From contig NC_045144.1 in assembly GCF_008831285.2 (NCBI RefSeq), positions 22,893,716 to 22,957,715 on the forward strand: 64,000 nucleotides of DNA, given 5' to 3'. Positions 11,546 through 24,480 of the stretch are shown in pieces (within the stretch, counting starts at the first letter, position 1; the number at the start of each line of letters is the position of its first letter). The notes beneath the pieces are model-generated. The model was not told the DNA's origin. It ran no database searches and was given only the letters and a program-made list of their open reading frames with translations. The DNA is from Nymphaea colorata (lineage: Eukaryota; Streptophyta; Magnoliopsida; Nymphaeales; Nymphaeaceae). Made by a program: the position numbers and the translations under genes.

Positions 11546-13250
11546 CTGCTTAGCTTCCACATTTAGACACAAGGTGGAGCATAAGATCTATGCTGCGAAG
11601 GTTATGATCACTACTCCTTATTGGATGTCAACATGGTAGCTAGCCAGAAATTCATAGTAAAAGTGGATCAATCGAAGGGATGATAAATGTGGAGAAAATA
11701 GCTAGTCACTTCTTTGATCAACATCTGAGTGGCTGCATGCATGCATGCGTGTTTAGATAAGGTTTGCAGTTTGAGAGGCCTGGGGGGAGTGGGAGTTATG
11801 CTAGACATAGATCCTAGATGTAGGGAGAAGGTGCTCGTGCCATTGAATTTGATGGCTATTATCTCTCCTTTTTGAACTTCCATTTGATGGAAGGACATTT
11901 ACACATTAGTGGCTCCCTTAGGAGTAACTTTTAGAATTCTCTGTTGTAAATGTGGTCATGATCAGGTTTTATGGTTATAAAGTTGTCATATGTTCTAATT
12001 TCATGTCCTTTTTTTTTCCTTTTCCTTCATAGTCTGTTTTGCTTTTCAGATTTTGAAGTTCATATTGAAATTCTTCCTGCAGTTAGTATGATGCATCAAG
12101 AGGTGTTATCGTATAGAAGGTACTAATATAGATAGATGACCTTATTTTTCAGATTTCTGTCTTACAAACTGATTTAGACACAGATGAGGTATACTTACAT
12201 CTGCCACTGATCCTAAAGCTAAGGTAAGAATATCCTTTTCTGAAAGTTAGATGAGAAATAACTAAGTTCACTGGGTGCTTCTATTTTATTTACTACTATT
12301 TCTTGGTCCTCTATTTTCTTATTTGTAGAATAACTCAACTATCTCAAAGTGGTGCTTACTATATGTTTCTTGGCTTTGATGCATCACAAAACCTGTCATA
12401 GTTTTATTTCCTCATTGTCATGAAGAACTGTTGTTGATATCGAATGCCCGATGAACTATTCTGGACATCTAATGTCAGTTTTTAGCTCTCAAATAGAGGA
12501 ATCCTTCTATCGGTCTGAGGTCTGACTGTTCCTACCACCTTTAATAGGGTAATCGGTTAAGATTTCTCAAGTTTGACTAGTCATTTCTACTATATACTTG
12601 TGCATGGAATGGATTTAATTTTGAAGTTTGTTTTGAACTTGGTTTGAAAATTGAAAATTGGAGTTTGTTTGGTCTTCATCAGAAATTCTCTTTGAATTTC
12701 ATTAATTTTGGAAATTTAACATTTGCTTTTGAATTGGGACCATTAATTCCGAGATTTGAGATGGGATTATGGCTGAAATTGGAGATAGAATTTTGAAAGT
12801 TGATCCCAAGATTGGAACTTTAAAATTGGAAATATACCTTGGAGATTGAGAATTTGGGCTAGGAATGGCTGAAGTTTAGGAGTTGAAATTTAGTCAATTT
12901 TAGAATTTACTTGATTCTGGAAATTTGAAAATAGCTTGGGATTTGAGACTTGACATGATTTTGAAAATCTTGGCAACTTGAAAATTCAAGGAAGTTGATT
13001 TTGCTCGATTCGGTTTTGAGAGTTTGGATTTGAAAATAGTCAAAATTCAGTTTTGGGCATAGGTGCTTTTTTCATTTTGAGGACATAGTTAATCTTGGAA
13101 AATTGAAATGTGCTCTAACGCATCGTGAATCTTTTCAAGCCATTCTTGGTCAGATTCTTGGAGAAGCTAAAATTCGTTAAACTGTTTGACCAATGCTTTT
13201 GTCATCTCTTGATATGACATGGGTTTGGATTTTTTATTTTCCATTCTTCA
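11546..13250. other. Unassigned stretch between hAT and Ty3 elements
   Basis: No gene is recognisable. The part 12600-13080 is a quasi-repetitive run of TTGAAAATTGGA / GAATTTGGA-like words on the plus strand with no long open frame. It may be decayed repeat sequence. If the neighbouring Ty3 element was once complete, integrase and a 3' LTR should lie here, but I cannot recognise either. Confidence 0.4.
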
Positions 13251-13260
13251 TTGACTTGAT

Positions 13261-13503
13261 TTACTGTACAAGGGAGTCTTCGTACATGTGAACTCTTTTG
13301 ACATTAAATTTTAGTAGTTTCTTGAGGCCTTCAATAAGGACTTCATATTCTGTCATGTTATTTGTGTAGACAAAATTCAGCTTGAGAAAATATGGTATCA
13401 TTTCCTTTTCGGGCAAGAGTAGGAGAATTCTTATTCCTATTCCTGCCATATTCTTGGACCCATCGAAAAACATGGTGCATGCTGGTGTGGACTCTACATG
13501 CAA
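13261..13503 (-). pseudogene. Additional RNase H domain of Tat-type Ty3 element
   Basis: The frame reads TMFFDGSKNMAGIGIRILL, FKLNFVYTNNMTEYEVLI and HMYEDSLV. These match the family pattern FDGS...GAGI, TNN-AEYEALI and VYGDS with the acidic residues D, E and D in place. It ends at a stop at 13261. It follows the RT/RNase H remnants in the order expected for Tat elements. Confidence 0.75.
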
Positions 13504-13599
13504 GATAAGTTCATCCGAAAAATTTTCCTTTGCCTTGAGTTCTTCTGTCAGTGAAAAATCTGTTAGATTGTAGACTATTGCATGCCCTTTTGTAGACTT

Positions 13600-14690
13600 T
13601 TGAGCAATTTATTCTAGATCATATTGCATGATGAGTATTGGCTATTTAGCGATTCGACCACTAAGAAATGGTTGTTCCAAAATATATTTGAGTGGATTTA
13701 ATCAACAGATTACTTTGATTTGCATGAAATAAGCTAGTGGGTGAGTTCCTGACACATCCAAACCAATGCTAGACAAGTTTTCTTGACTGACGAATATCGT
13801 CGTTTCATATTGTATGAAGGTCATGCTTAGATAATATTTTGCATGTTCAATTTTACACCCTTCTTCATATTAGGCTAAAAATCTACCACAAATTGACTCA
13901 TTCATAGAAAAATATAATAGAAGTGGTTTCCCAAATATTGGGAGTTGAAGGACCAACAAATTCAACATGTACTATTTTATGTGCTTCAAAGTTTATTGGA
14001 AAGTGTGCCCCACACCTGTGAGCCAAGTTTGAAATGAATCTTTGAATTGCTTTAATTCTGTTTTGTAAGCTTCTTAGTTCTTTGAGAATCATTTGGGTGG
14101 GCACGTCAACTATTGCTTTAGGTTTTGTCCGATCTGTTTCAATCCTTTTTTTACTAACAATATATCTAAGAAGCTTTCGTGATTCAACATCAAATATACA
14201 TTTTTGCAGGTTTAATTTAAATTGGTATTGAATCAATTTGTCAAATACTTGCTTGAGAACATCAAGATGGTTTGTTCAAGTCTTGGATTTAACTAGGATG
14301 TCATCAATATATACATCCATGAATTTATGCATTTGATCATGAAAGATTGTTGCCATTCCTTGCTGAAATATAGCCCATGCATTTTTGAGTTCGAATGGCA
14401 TCATTGTGTAACAGAAGGTTCCTCAGGGAGTTGTGAATGATGTTTTTGGTTGATTTTGTTGGCCAGCTTGATCTAGTTATAGCCTCAATAACCATCCATG
14501 AAGAAGAACATCTCGTGCCCCACAGTATTGTCCATCAACAGATCGATATTTGGCAATGGATAGTCATCTTTTAGAGCAGCTTTGTTGAGATCATGGAAGT
14601 CGATGCATGTTTTGACTTTTCCATTTTTCTTTGGTGCTACCACAATCTTTGCCAACCATTATGGATAGTCAATGGTTCTGATGAATCTTG
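13600..14690 (-). pseudogene. Ty3 reverse transcriptase and first RNase H, degenerate
   Basis: Readable blocks in order are WLAKIVVAPKKNGKVKTCID, DYPLPNIDLLMDN, MFFFMDGY, MPFELKNAWAIFQQGM, the catalytic VYIDDILVKSKT (about 14325-14290), then KLNLQKCIFDVESRKLL and QNRIKAIQRFISNLA. The first RNase H follows (SVKKTCLALVWMCQELTH and NPLKYILEQPFLSGRIAK). Stops occur, for example within GY-stop-GYN and P-stop-WLAK, and several frame changes are needed. Confidence 0.8.
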
Positions 14691-14999
14691 CTTTCAATAG
14701 ATCTAACCATGGCTTTGATCTTGCCAATCTTCTAATCCTTCTTTGACCTTGTCATTGAATCTAGGGTCTAGCTTTCTGAGTTTTTGTTTCGTGGGCCTAC
14801 TTCCAGGTTTCTAAGTTAGCTTATGTTCCGCCAACCTTGGATCTAACCATGGCATTTCTATGTAGGTCCAAGAAGTGGCAACTTATAATTCCTTAAGTAA
14901 TTTGACTCTTCAAAACGAGGATAGCTCCTATTTGAATCACCTTATGATCTACCTTCATCCCAATGTTTATTTTTTTGGTGGGCTCATTGAGCATAGTCG

Positions 15000-17900
15000 G
15001 TGGCTAATCTTCTTTTTGTAGTTGTACCAATTCAGCTGGTTCTAATTTTGGTTTTACTGCCTCTATTGATTCATAAATTTTATGTTCTTGAATCTCATGA
15101 GCTTTTGCTGGTTTTTGTTGCTTTTGCAATTTTGTGGGATTCATTATCAACTGGCGAGATTTGCATGCCACATTGGCCCTACAAAAACACTACCTGTTTA
15201 GAAAAACAGTAGTAATGTGGCGATTCAAGTGAATGCATAAGTGAAAGAGCACAACTTTCATAGCAAAACAATCTCTATTGATTTCTAAAAAAAGACCAAG
15301 GACCTCGAGTGTCCCAACAATGCTATAGGAAAAACAATGACAACATTAAATGAATTATACTAGATAGAGCCTTTTCCATAGTCATTTCTTCTTTTCAACA
15401 GATAGAAGTATCAACTCATGGCATATATCATAGCCTCTGAGACATGGAGCCTTCATCATTATTTCTTTAATTTTGGTTTTATAGGAGCTTTCATCACCAA
15501 CGATGACAAAGAACCTCATCAAGAGTGGTAATTGTTTCAATAGAAAAGAATTTTCCATGATGGATGGGAAAAAACTTGTATAAAATGAAGAAAATCTCAA
15601 AGTTAAGTCTTGAGAAGTGTTGAACAGATTTAGTAGCCTTTTGAAAACATTGTTATTCCAATAAAGCTTGTTGATCATTATAGTCACCTGAGGCGATGTT
15701 GAGGGCCTCGCACTTCGATGCTCACTACTTTCCTATGAATTTGAACTCTTGCAAGTTCTTGATCTAAAGTTGGTGCTTTTGCAAGATTAACCTTCCATAG
15801 TTTATGATCATTAGCTTTTTCACGTTTGGATTCTCGACGAGAACTATTTTTGACTTGGCTGAAGTGTTTTATATTGTATACAATTTCTTTAGCTTTAGAG
15901 ACTCATGATATTGCAGTGACACTTTTATGGCCTCAATAAAGACTTCATCAACATCATTGATAACCACCTTCTTCATAATGACAAAATTGTTGAAGTTAAT
16001 GACCTGATGCTTGAGTGTTCTGCCTCACAAGATGAGATTGTGTAGGGAAAACATATAATTGAAGAATGTCACCTCTCAGCTACAAAGATGTGGCGGTCCA
16101 TACCATCTGGGGGCTCTGAGATCCAACTCCAACTCTTTCATATTTCTTCTTAGTCAAAATTATAACTATCTGTTGATGTAAGATTTGAAATCCTTGTCAA
16201 TGATGACCTGAAGTCAAAACCTCTATATGTCATCTTCATGGAAAACCATGTACCATCTATTCAATTATCCTTTGTTTTCTAAGACATATGAGTCTTTATT
16301 TTCCTTCACAAAATAGGATAGCATCATGCAGATAGTTTGAGTAATAGCATTGCTATCTTGCTGATCCAGCTACACCCGAGTAGAAGTCTGCTCGAGATTC
16401 ACAATTGATGACAAGGTCCACAAAGATGTTCGATTCCTCAACCAATGTGACTCTGTGACTTGTTTAGTAGGAATTGATAAGACAATCTTCACAACAACAT
16501 CTCTTGGCAAATCAAATGAGTGGGCTTGGTGAACTTGGGCTATTACTGGTATTGTTAGTATTATCTCCTTTTTATTCAACATTCTGAATTTGAATATGAC
16601 CGCAGTTCTGTGAACAGATATGAGGCCATAGTGATTCATGTTTTATTAGAGAATGATGAACGAAGGCATGCATATACAAAGGATGAAGGTCAAAATGAAG
16701 GGATGCGACAAATGCGTAGATTATTGATGTTTGAAAAGAAAGACAGGACAATGGCAAAAGAAGCACACGACACATAATAAATAAGAACAAAAGAATATAA
16801 TTTTGTTGATTCAAAATGTTTGGAGTACAAAAACAAATGTTTGGAGTACAAGAACAGACTCAACAACAATAAGGAATACGAGTGACACTCCTCCACCATG
16901 ATATATACAATCCAAACCTACTAAGTCGATCATGGACAAGATTTCTCATTTGAATGATAGACCAATTTGCTACTCCCAAGGTGCTAACGTGGTTCCAACC
17001 TTCAAACCCCAAATGTTGATTGATGACAGTAAGATCTCCTTTTGGGATATCAAAAGAAGTGAAACTGTATTCTGGAGTACTGAGCTATGCACCTCTTTGG
17101 GTGACAGGACACGACAAAGAATGGTCCCAGTAGCAAAATGTCTATATACTGCTCATGGAAAGTATACCAAGCAAGCCATGTACTCCATGATAGAAGTCTC
17201 ACACGAGTTGCTTCTCAGTCATGTCATCCAACAACTAATGATATGCATGCAAAGAGAGAGTGTTATCACTATATGGCCCGAAATGTCACCCATCCTGGAC
17301 TATGTGCCAATAGAACCATTCCTGTAAGAACCAAGTGCACCCTTCTATTGTTGACGACTGTGTCACTGCATATCTGGTGAGTCCCATGTATAAAAAGGCA
17401 AGTCTTGCCATGGCTACTGAAGTCCTGGACCGGTAGGCCCCCCACATTCTGAATAATTGAAGTGTTTGAAGGTCTATTATGCCCTGCCCATTGGTGAAAA
17501 TGAGTAATCTGATAGTTCAGAAAAGGCCTTCTAGGTCCTCTTCTGAGTGGTTTTCAGCCAAGTCAACATCTACTCCGTGGTGCCTCCTAGGTGAGCATGG
17601 ATGTCCATGAGTTGGATATGAAGACTTCGGTTCTCTTACTTCAAATTCCAGGTCCTGAATCTAGTCAGCCTTTGGAGTAGTTCTTTGTAGTTGACCACCC
17701 TTTTGTAGATTAAGATCTAAATTTCCACTATGTCTCTAGTGTCACTGTCGGATTGAGGAGGCCAAAGATGTTATTGAATTCATCTATGAGTGGTGTCATC
17801 TCTTCTTACAGAAACCAGAATGTGTATGTGTAGGGGTTTCATCTCTCTACTAGTGCATGAATCAATGGTCCATTCTCCTCCTTCTTATGAGGAAGGGTGA

Positions 17901-19040
17901 CCAGTTCTAATCCACAAATATCAAGTTATCTAGGATAAGCTGTCAGAAAATGCTCCAATCACTTTGAATACCATAATGTGGGAGGGACATTTATGGGGAT
18001 GATCATTGTGTCTGGGTCTCCTCGTAGGATGGAGTGTACGATATAACAGTGGAGATGTGTCTGAAAAATGCTGACTGGAAGACGAAAGACAATTTTGTTG
18101 GGGGGGAGGGGGGGCTCAAGTTAGACAATTGATTAGGATCTTGAGATGGCCAGACTGGACTGAAAGTCACCATGTCTACCTCAGCTGACCCAATAGAGAG
18201 ATTCATAACAAATGATGGGCATGTTTGGCTCGTAATAGGTCAAGATAAATCCTAAGTGGTAAAATAATTGAATTTTAAAAATCTAGACATTTTTGACATA
18301 GTAAACTATAGGGTGTTTTGTTAACTACATCTAGTTTTTAATAAATTCCATGAAGTATGCATTCATTAAACAAACATGAAACATGGTTAAACACATATAT
18401 GAATACAACACTCTCGAGAGACACAGTTCTAACATGATCGTTTTCAAAATGGGCTTGGATATCTACACTGGATTTCCTAAAATTTTTCATAATCATCAAA
18501 AACTTTATAACATAGTATGCCAACATACTTGGATAAAATCCAACCTATGTGGCATAAATTTCTCCTTGAGTTCTAAAAGTTGGGGTTTCTCATTCAGCTT
18601 GGGTCGTTACTATACACAACGCTACTTGCCGCAAGTACACAGTAAGGAAATTGTCAATACCTACCTCTAGTTGGCTAGTCTGGCCGTGGAACCCTCCCAA
18701 AGCTGTTGCTTAACAAGAAAGTAGTACGGCATGTAGACCGGGACTTTGTATAGGCCAAGGGATGTTTGAAATATGCATGCATGCTAAAAACAAAGGGCTC
18801 TAATACAATGGGGATAAGATGGAGGTTAAAATCATGATAGGGCAAACATTGTTTTCAATCAACTCTTGCATTGAGAAAAGGTATTTGATCTGAATTTATG
18901 TGAACATGAAAAATCCTTCTCAATTCTAAGTTCTAAACATGTAAAATGTACAAGCAACATGTGGACTCATAAATGGCTCTAAGGTAAGACAGCAATCACA
19001 TTTGGACCATTAACACTTAATCAAGTAAAAAATGAGGACG
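15000..19040 (-). pseudogene. Putative gag/leader region of the Tat-like element, unrecognisable
   Basis: Only short broken frames remain on both strands. I assign it to the retroelement from its position between the PBS-like site and the reverse transcriptase, not from any motif. Part could be unrelated inserted sequence. The plus-strand frame 16932-17327 resembles nothing I know. Confidence 0.3.
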
Positions 19041-19041
19041 A

Positions 19042-19059
19042 GTTCCATCATGGTCGCCA
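19042..19059 (-). other. Putative primer binding site of the Tat-like element
   Basis: The minus strand reads TGGCGACCATGATGGAAC directly after a possible LTR end (...GTCAACA at 19064) and a four-base spacer. The TGGCGACC start resembles PBS sequences of Tat/Ogre elements, which use tRNA-Arg-like primers. The match is from memory of the family, not an alignment. Confidence 0.45.
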
Positions 19060-22019
19060 CTTCTGTTGACCATGCAAAATTTTGCAATCTTGCACGTCAT
19101 GATAGTTTATATGGGATGAACATAAAATGATCAAAATATTTACTCACCTTCGTATTCTCATTGCGAGAATGTACGAGAGATAGGACTCACCTTGTCGATA
19201 TGATATCTTACTGTTCCTGTTGCCTTTATCCGGGGTAATTAGACTAAGGACTATATTAAGTGTTTAATGTCCCAAAGTGTGATTGTTGTCAAACATAAAT
19301 GCAAAAGAGGTCCTGAATTTTAAAATAGAAAGATTTTAGAAATCTAAGTGGATAATCAGATATTGGAGAACATGAACTGAAAATTCTTGAATCAAGTAAC
19401 ATAGTTCATGGTTCGTATCATCATAGACCCATGCAAGAGTTAAATCTTAGGTAGGTCTAATATGAATGCATGAAAAACTAGATTTGTTACATAATTGAGA
19501 TCTGATTTATTAAGTTTGGGATGTGAACCTAACAATATTTTGATTCAAAATTCAAATCTGAATATTTTACTAAGAATGATCCAAACATTTACTATTTGAT
19601 GCAGACATAGGGGTTAGATTTAGGGTTATTCTAATAGGATATGAAGTTCAGATCCTAACTGAGGGTTGATCCAATTCATAAATGGGTCTTTAATCCAAAA
19701 TTCATGATCTAAATCCAAAATGTGTTATAATGATCCAATTTTCAAGGTTTAGATTCTAAAATCTAGAATAAGGATTTCAACTTGATCTAAATAGTCATGA
19801 GATCCAAATCCAAAAGTTTGATATGGAATCCAAATCTAGAATCTAATTATTATAACATTTAAGTTCAATAATATAATTCATTTGATCCAAGTTATATCCA
19901 ATTTGAATCTCCTGCCTGATCTCAGATTCGATATTGAAATCCAATTCATTAAGATCTAGATCCAATTCATCCAATATTCACAAGTCTAGCCTTATTAGCT
20001 TTTGGGTCAAATTTGGCTAGGTTTTGAGTCTACCCTGACTATGGTTTGGCTTTAACCTAACTAGTCTATAGATTCATCTTGACTAAGGTTCAAGGTTAGG
20101 TACATCATTGTGGACTCAATATTAGGTCTTGGTTAATATATTGAGAGAAGAATATGGTTTTATATTGGTTTAATACTAAGGATTAGATCTAACTGTTCCT
20201 ATAAAATTGCTATTTATTCCTTGTAGCTAATTTGGTTGGTCCTTAAAGATAGGCAAATGGAATCCAATCATCATGAAATTTTGAATGAAAGATCTCCACA
20301 TAATAGATAATTCTGTCCAGGTGATATATCAGAAAATTTTATTTTATACAAAAAGTTTGGTCAAGAAATCTGGTGCAAAAAACAGATTTTCTATAGAAAA
20401 CGGAGCAGAAAACAATTTTACTGCTATAACTTTTGCATGACTCAAAACATACCTAAACTAAGATTGACTTGAAATTTGGTCTGTAGCATCTCAATATAAT
20501 AATAAATCAGTAGAACTTTGTAATTTCAAAAAGTAATCAGAGATCAAAAAATTATTGATTTGCCAATTTGCGACAGAAATATAATTTGCTCATGGTGTTT
20601 AACAATTCATGTTGCACGATTATAGTAATACAATTTGCTGAAGGAGTCAGCAATTTGTCTAATTACCTGAAAATATCAAAACAGTTTAACAATTCATGTT
20701 GCACGAATGCAAAAGTTAATGTAATGATGTCTAATGATCATGAAACTTGATATAATTACTCTCTATATACTAATCTTCCAACCACATTTGAAATTGCCAA
20801 AAGAGATTATGAGGACAAAAAGATAAAGGCTTAAAAAATGGGCTATTAGACAGTTCTCCACAGAAAATCGGAAAACAAGAAAATAGTTTGAATCACAAAT
20901 TTAAAAGATATGTAAAGTAGGGTTAAAAAATTCATCTGGATGTGAAAATTGTTCTGTAGATTTTCTACATACCAGAGAATCTACAACAACTTACAGATCT
21001 GAAAAAAACTTCAAACATTAAAGTGAGGAAGTGGCTAAATTACTAAAAATCATCTTTTCTATAATGTACTGATCAAGCACACGACTTTGTGATCCTATTT
21101 GGAATAGACAGAAAAGTTTATTTTGGCTGAAAATTTGAAGATGGACTCATGATATGACAGAGAAACTAAAGAATTTTGAACCACTTACACAAAAAGTAAT
21201 CCATGTGCAAAGTTGAGCAAAAATAATGTTTTCCGCAAAGTTTCTGCAAAATGTTGTATAAAACAAATCTGACCAAAACATTGAATTAAAAGAAACATAA
21301 ATATGAAAGCATATAAAATTTTAGGTGGAATACTATGAACTCTTGGCTCTTATAGAATTTAATTGGATCTCTGGTTTGAGAGAACTAAGTTGATTAATCT
21401 AAGAAAAGTTCAAGACTTAGTTTGTCAGAAATTTGAGACAGAAAAACTAGTTTGCAAAATCGACATGATTGAGAAGACAAATCTTAATAAAAATGTATAA
21501 AAGATGGTAAGCACTCACTGGACTCATACATAAACCAGGTATTTTTATGGATTGCAAAAATGATTTTTGGTTTTTGAGATATAGTTGGTTGAAGATAGGC
21601 AAAAATTAGGCTCACGACAACAAGTTTGATTTTCACCAAACTCAAAATTTAACATCTCTTAAATTATAATTTTATTGGAAATCCCTAAATGTGATGAAAT
21701 TATCCATATGAATCAATAAACTAATCATATTAGAAGTAATAGCAAAGAAATAAAATAACATCTAAACACATAAATCTTATTAAACACAAATTCAATCAAG
21801 CAAAACAAGTACATATGCATGGAAATCAAGAACTACCTGCATGTGTACGTGCATTGTGATTTATGTATAAAGAAAAAATCTAATGAAGAACAAAGGGATG
21901 TGGAAGAGAGGGATGATGTCCACTTGAGATCCATAGACGAAAATAGAATGAAGAGAGAGAGGAAGAGAGAGAGAAAGAGAACAAGAGAGAAAAAAGAAGG
22001 AAGGAGAGAGAAATCGTGC

Positions 22020-22060
22020 CTTCTTCTTCTTCTTCTTCTTCTTCTTCTTCTTCTTCTTCC
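22020..22060. repeat. (TTC)n microsatellite
   Basis: About 13 TTC units, preceded at 21950-22012 by an AG-rich tract. The poly-Leu and poly-Arg frames here are artefacts of these repeats. Confidence 0.95.
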
Positions 22061-22250
22061 TTTTCTATTGCTGGTACATGTCCAAACCTTTGGAAAGCTC
22101 TTATAAAACTTAAGAAAATATGCCAAAAGAGAGGAATCTTATATTAGCAAAAGAAGGAAAAGAAACTAAATATAATGAGAGAGAAAAGGGAGAACTCACC
22201 TTGGAAAATATGCAAAAAGAGGGGAATGAAGGCTTGGACAACTCTCACCC

Positions 22251-22260
22251 CTATTTATAA
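22251..22260 (-). promoter_or_regulatory. TATA box within candidate LTR
   Basis: The minus strand has TTATAAATAGGGG followed about 60 bp later by CAAGGTGAGTTC, which contains a good splice-donor-like GTGAGT. This arrangement suits a retroelement promoter with a spliced leader. Confidence 0.4.
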
Positions 22261-22639
22261 TGCTCTTGGCTTATTTTCATCCAATTCTAACCAATTAAAA
22301 TTTTAGAAAATGGAAACAAGGATTGTTGAGATCCATTTAGAATCTAATCAAAGGCCCACATTTTATGAGATAATATTGATTTTTGAAATAATTAGCAAGA
22401 AAATAGGAGTGGGGGTGGCGCTCTTAGGGTTCTTTAAAGATGATGAATAACCCTAGCCATCCCTAACATTGATGGCCATGATCGATCTGGATCAAGGTGG
22501 ATCACTTCAGAGCTCTAGATTGAAGATCTGATGTTTGATCTGGATTTTGATCGAAATTCTAAGAATTGATTTGGATTTTGGATTTAGATTAGAGGTTTAG
22601 ATCTAGCTTTGGATCAAAAAAATTGATTTTGGATATCAG

Positions 22640-22787
22640 ATATGAGATTTAGATCTGAAACCATGCATATTATAGATCTAGATTGCAGATTGGGAGTTTA
22701 AATTCAGGATCTAATATGAGATTTAGATGTGAAACCATTCATATTATAGATCTAGATTGCAGATTTGGAGTTTAAATTCAGGATCTC
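22640..22787. repeat. Tandem duplication, 74-bp unit
   Basis: Two copies of a unit starting ATATGAGATTTAGAT at 22640 and 22714 and ending TTCAGGATCT, with a few substitutions, inside the candidate LTR. Confidence 0.85.
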
Positions 22788-24480
22788 AGATTCATGTGGA
22801 GGACCTGGGCTCAGCTTGGGCTCAAATGGGTCAAGTTCAATGTTAGGAGGTTGACCTAGGCCTGTTTAGGTCCAGGATAAGTTGGACCCAGTCCAACAAG
22901 CTTAGGTCAACTGGGTTTAGTTTTTGGTCAAACTATGTTGATTTACTCTAGGTTGGGCTCAAAGGTGGGTTTAGGTTTTGCATAAACCTTATTGAGCTCA
23001 GTCTTGAAGCATGAATTATTTAAGTTAGGTTTATGTGGTTCCTAACTTACAAAAACGTGAAAATAATGCACATTTTGCCAAATGATGATTTTACACCTGG
23101 CGCAGAAACCAGACTTTGCAAGTTAGGTTGGGCATTAAACTATGTAGGATCATAGACAATGTGAAAATATGTGTTCACGTAAAATTTTATGGAATAATGA
23201 CTTGATTCTCATTTGAAATTTTCAAAATTTACCAAGCTATAAATCTAAAATACGGAGGGTAAAATGGAAAAAAGTGATTTTAGCCTTGTTTGTGGGATAT
23301 AGACACACTAATACTCTCTTTAAATGATGTTGAATCTGCTGGAGTGCTCATAATGAAAGTCAGAATCCTGGATTAATCATAATTAGTTCTGAAGCCACAA
23401 ATGATGACGTTTGAGTTTGGACAAGATGGTGTGCTCGATGGCAGTGATGAATTGTATAATCCAACACTGCTCTATTCGAGCCAAAGCTGATAATACTTTA
23501 TTGAGATGTTTCTGATCACATTGATGCGAAGAAATCAGCAATTCGAATTGTGGATTGTGAGAATTTCAGCTCAGAAGTTTGACCTGTCACTAAGATCTCT
23601 AGATATGTTGGAGAAAAGAGTGGAAGTGAATAATAAACTAGATTGTTGATGAATTAACCTGAATTGAGCTAAAGATAGATTCTGACATGGATGAATATGT
23701 CATTTGCTCAGCATAAGTTAACTAACCTCAAATTGAGAAAATTTCAGCTGAGACACTCAAAATGCTGGAGAGAGATTAACTTTGGTGTTAGGACAACTCT
23801 TTAGAGCTCAAATTAAAAAAAATTAATGGAAAAAAGCATTGAAAATACTCTCCTGACCCTAAGAAAACTTTAACATGAGCTTCATGGGTACAGACAATGT
23901 GTCAGTAGTGAGAATTATGTGAATCACTCATCTGCTAAGCTCCTTTCAGTTGAAATATATGGAAATGAGAAGTTTACAATATAAATTTGGCAATAGAATT
24001 GCGGGTTTCACTGAAAATAGTTTTTTGACATTGAAAAAGGGTTTGAATGTAAAGTTTTTGAGATCAACAAATGATCTAGTGTGAAGAAATTGCTAAAAAG
24101 CAATAGAAATCGGCCATTTTGAGCGAATTTCAACTAAGTATGAATTGAAAACTGGGTTGGGGAAGATCTTCGTGGTTCGCAAAAGTGAAAATTTTCATAA
24201 TTGAAATGGTAAAAGATAATTCTTGGAGATTCTAGTGCCTTTCATGGAAATTTGATCAAATTTGATTAAAATGAGGGCAATTATGGGTAAAATGGTCATT
24301 TCTCGACCATTGGCCGGCTGGGTGATCTGGTTGCAACTGCTTAACATTTGGGTGATGAAATTTGTGTCTGTATGATCCTTCGCCTATGCAATTAAAATAT
24401 TTTTAGAAAATCAACAAAAATTCCTCCATCAAGAGCGGTAAAATGGTTATTTTAACAATAAATAATTTGGGGTGCCTACA

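Larger units (their letters stand above)
13250..24480 (-). mobile_element. Truncated, decayed Ty3/gypsy retrotransposon, Tat-like, with very long LTR
   Basis: On the minus strand the order is: a candidate 5' LTR (24480-19064), a PBS-like site (19059 downwards), a poorly conserved gag region (roughly 18200-15000), reverse transcriptase (about 14690-13900), a first RNase H (about 13880-13650) and a second, archaeal-type RNase H (13503-13261). Two RNase H domains mark the Tat clade of Ty3 elements, some of which (Ogre) have LTRs of several kilobases. Integrase and a 3' LTR are not seen, so the element is 3'-truncated near 13.25 kb. Many stops and frameshifts show it is old. Confidence 0.6.
19064..24480 (-). 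repeat. Candidate 5' LTR, about 5.4 kb
   Basis: On the minus strand the block would run from TGTAGGCACCCC at 24480 to GTCAACA at 19064, giving TG...CA ends with a PBS-like site just after. Inside is a TATA box (22260-22251) about 2.2 kb from the start, as expected at a U3/R boundary. It has no coding frames and many GATCTAGAT/ATCCAAAT-like words. No second LTR is available in the window for confirmation. Confidence 0.45.

Noticed and set aside
16932..17327. 131-codon plus frame as a host gene
   Set aside because: No recognisable domain, flanked by decayed retroelement sequence, and antisense to it; most likely a chance frame.
21819..22126. Overlapping frames of 95 and 97 codons with poly-Leu and poly-Arg
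   Set aside because: Both are read from the (TTC)n and AG-rich tracts on opposite strands inside the candidate LTR.
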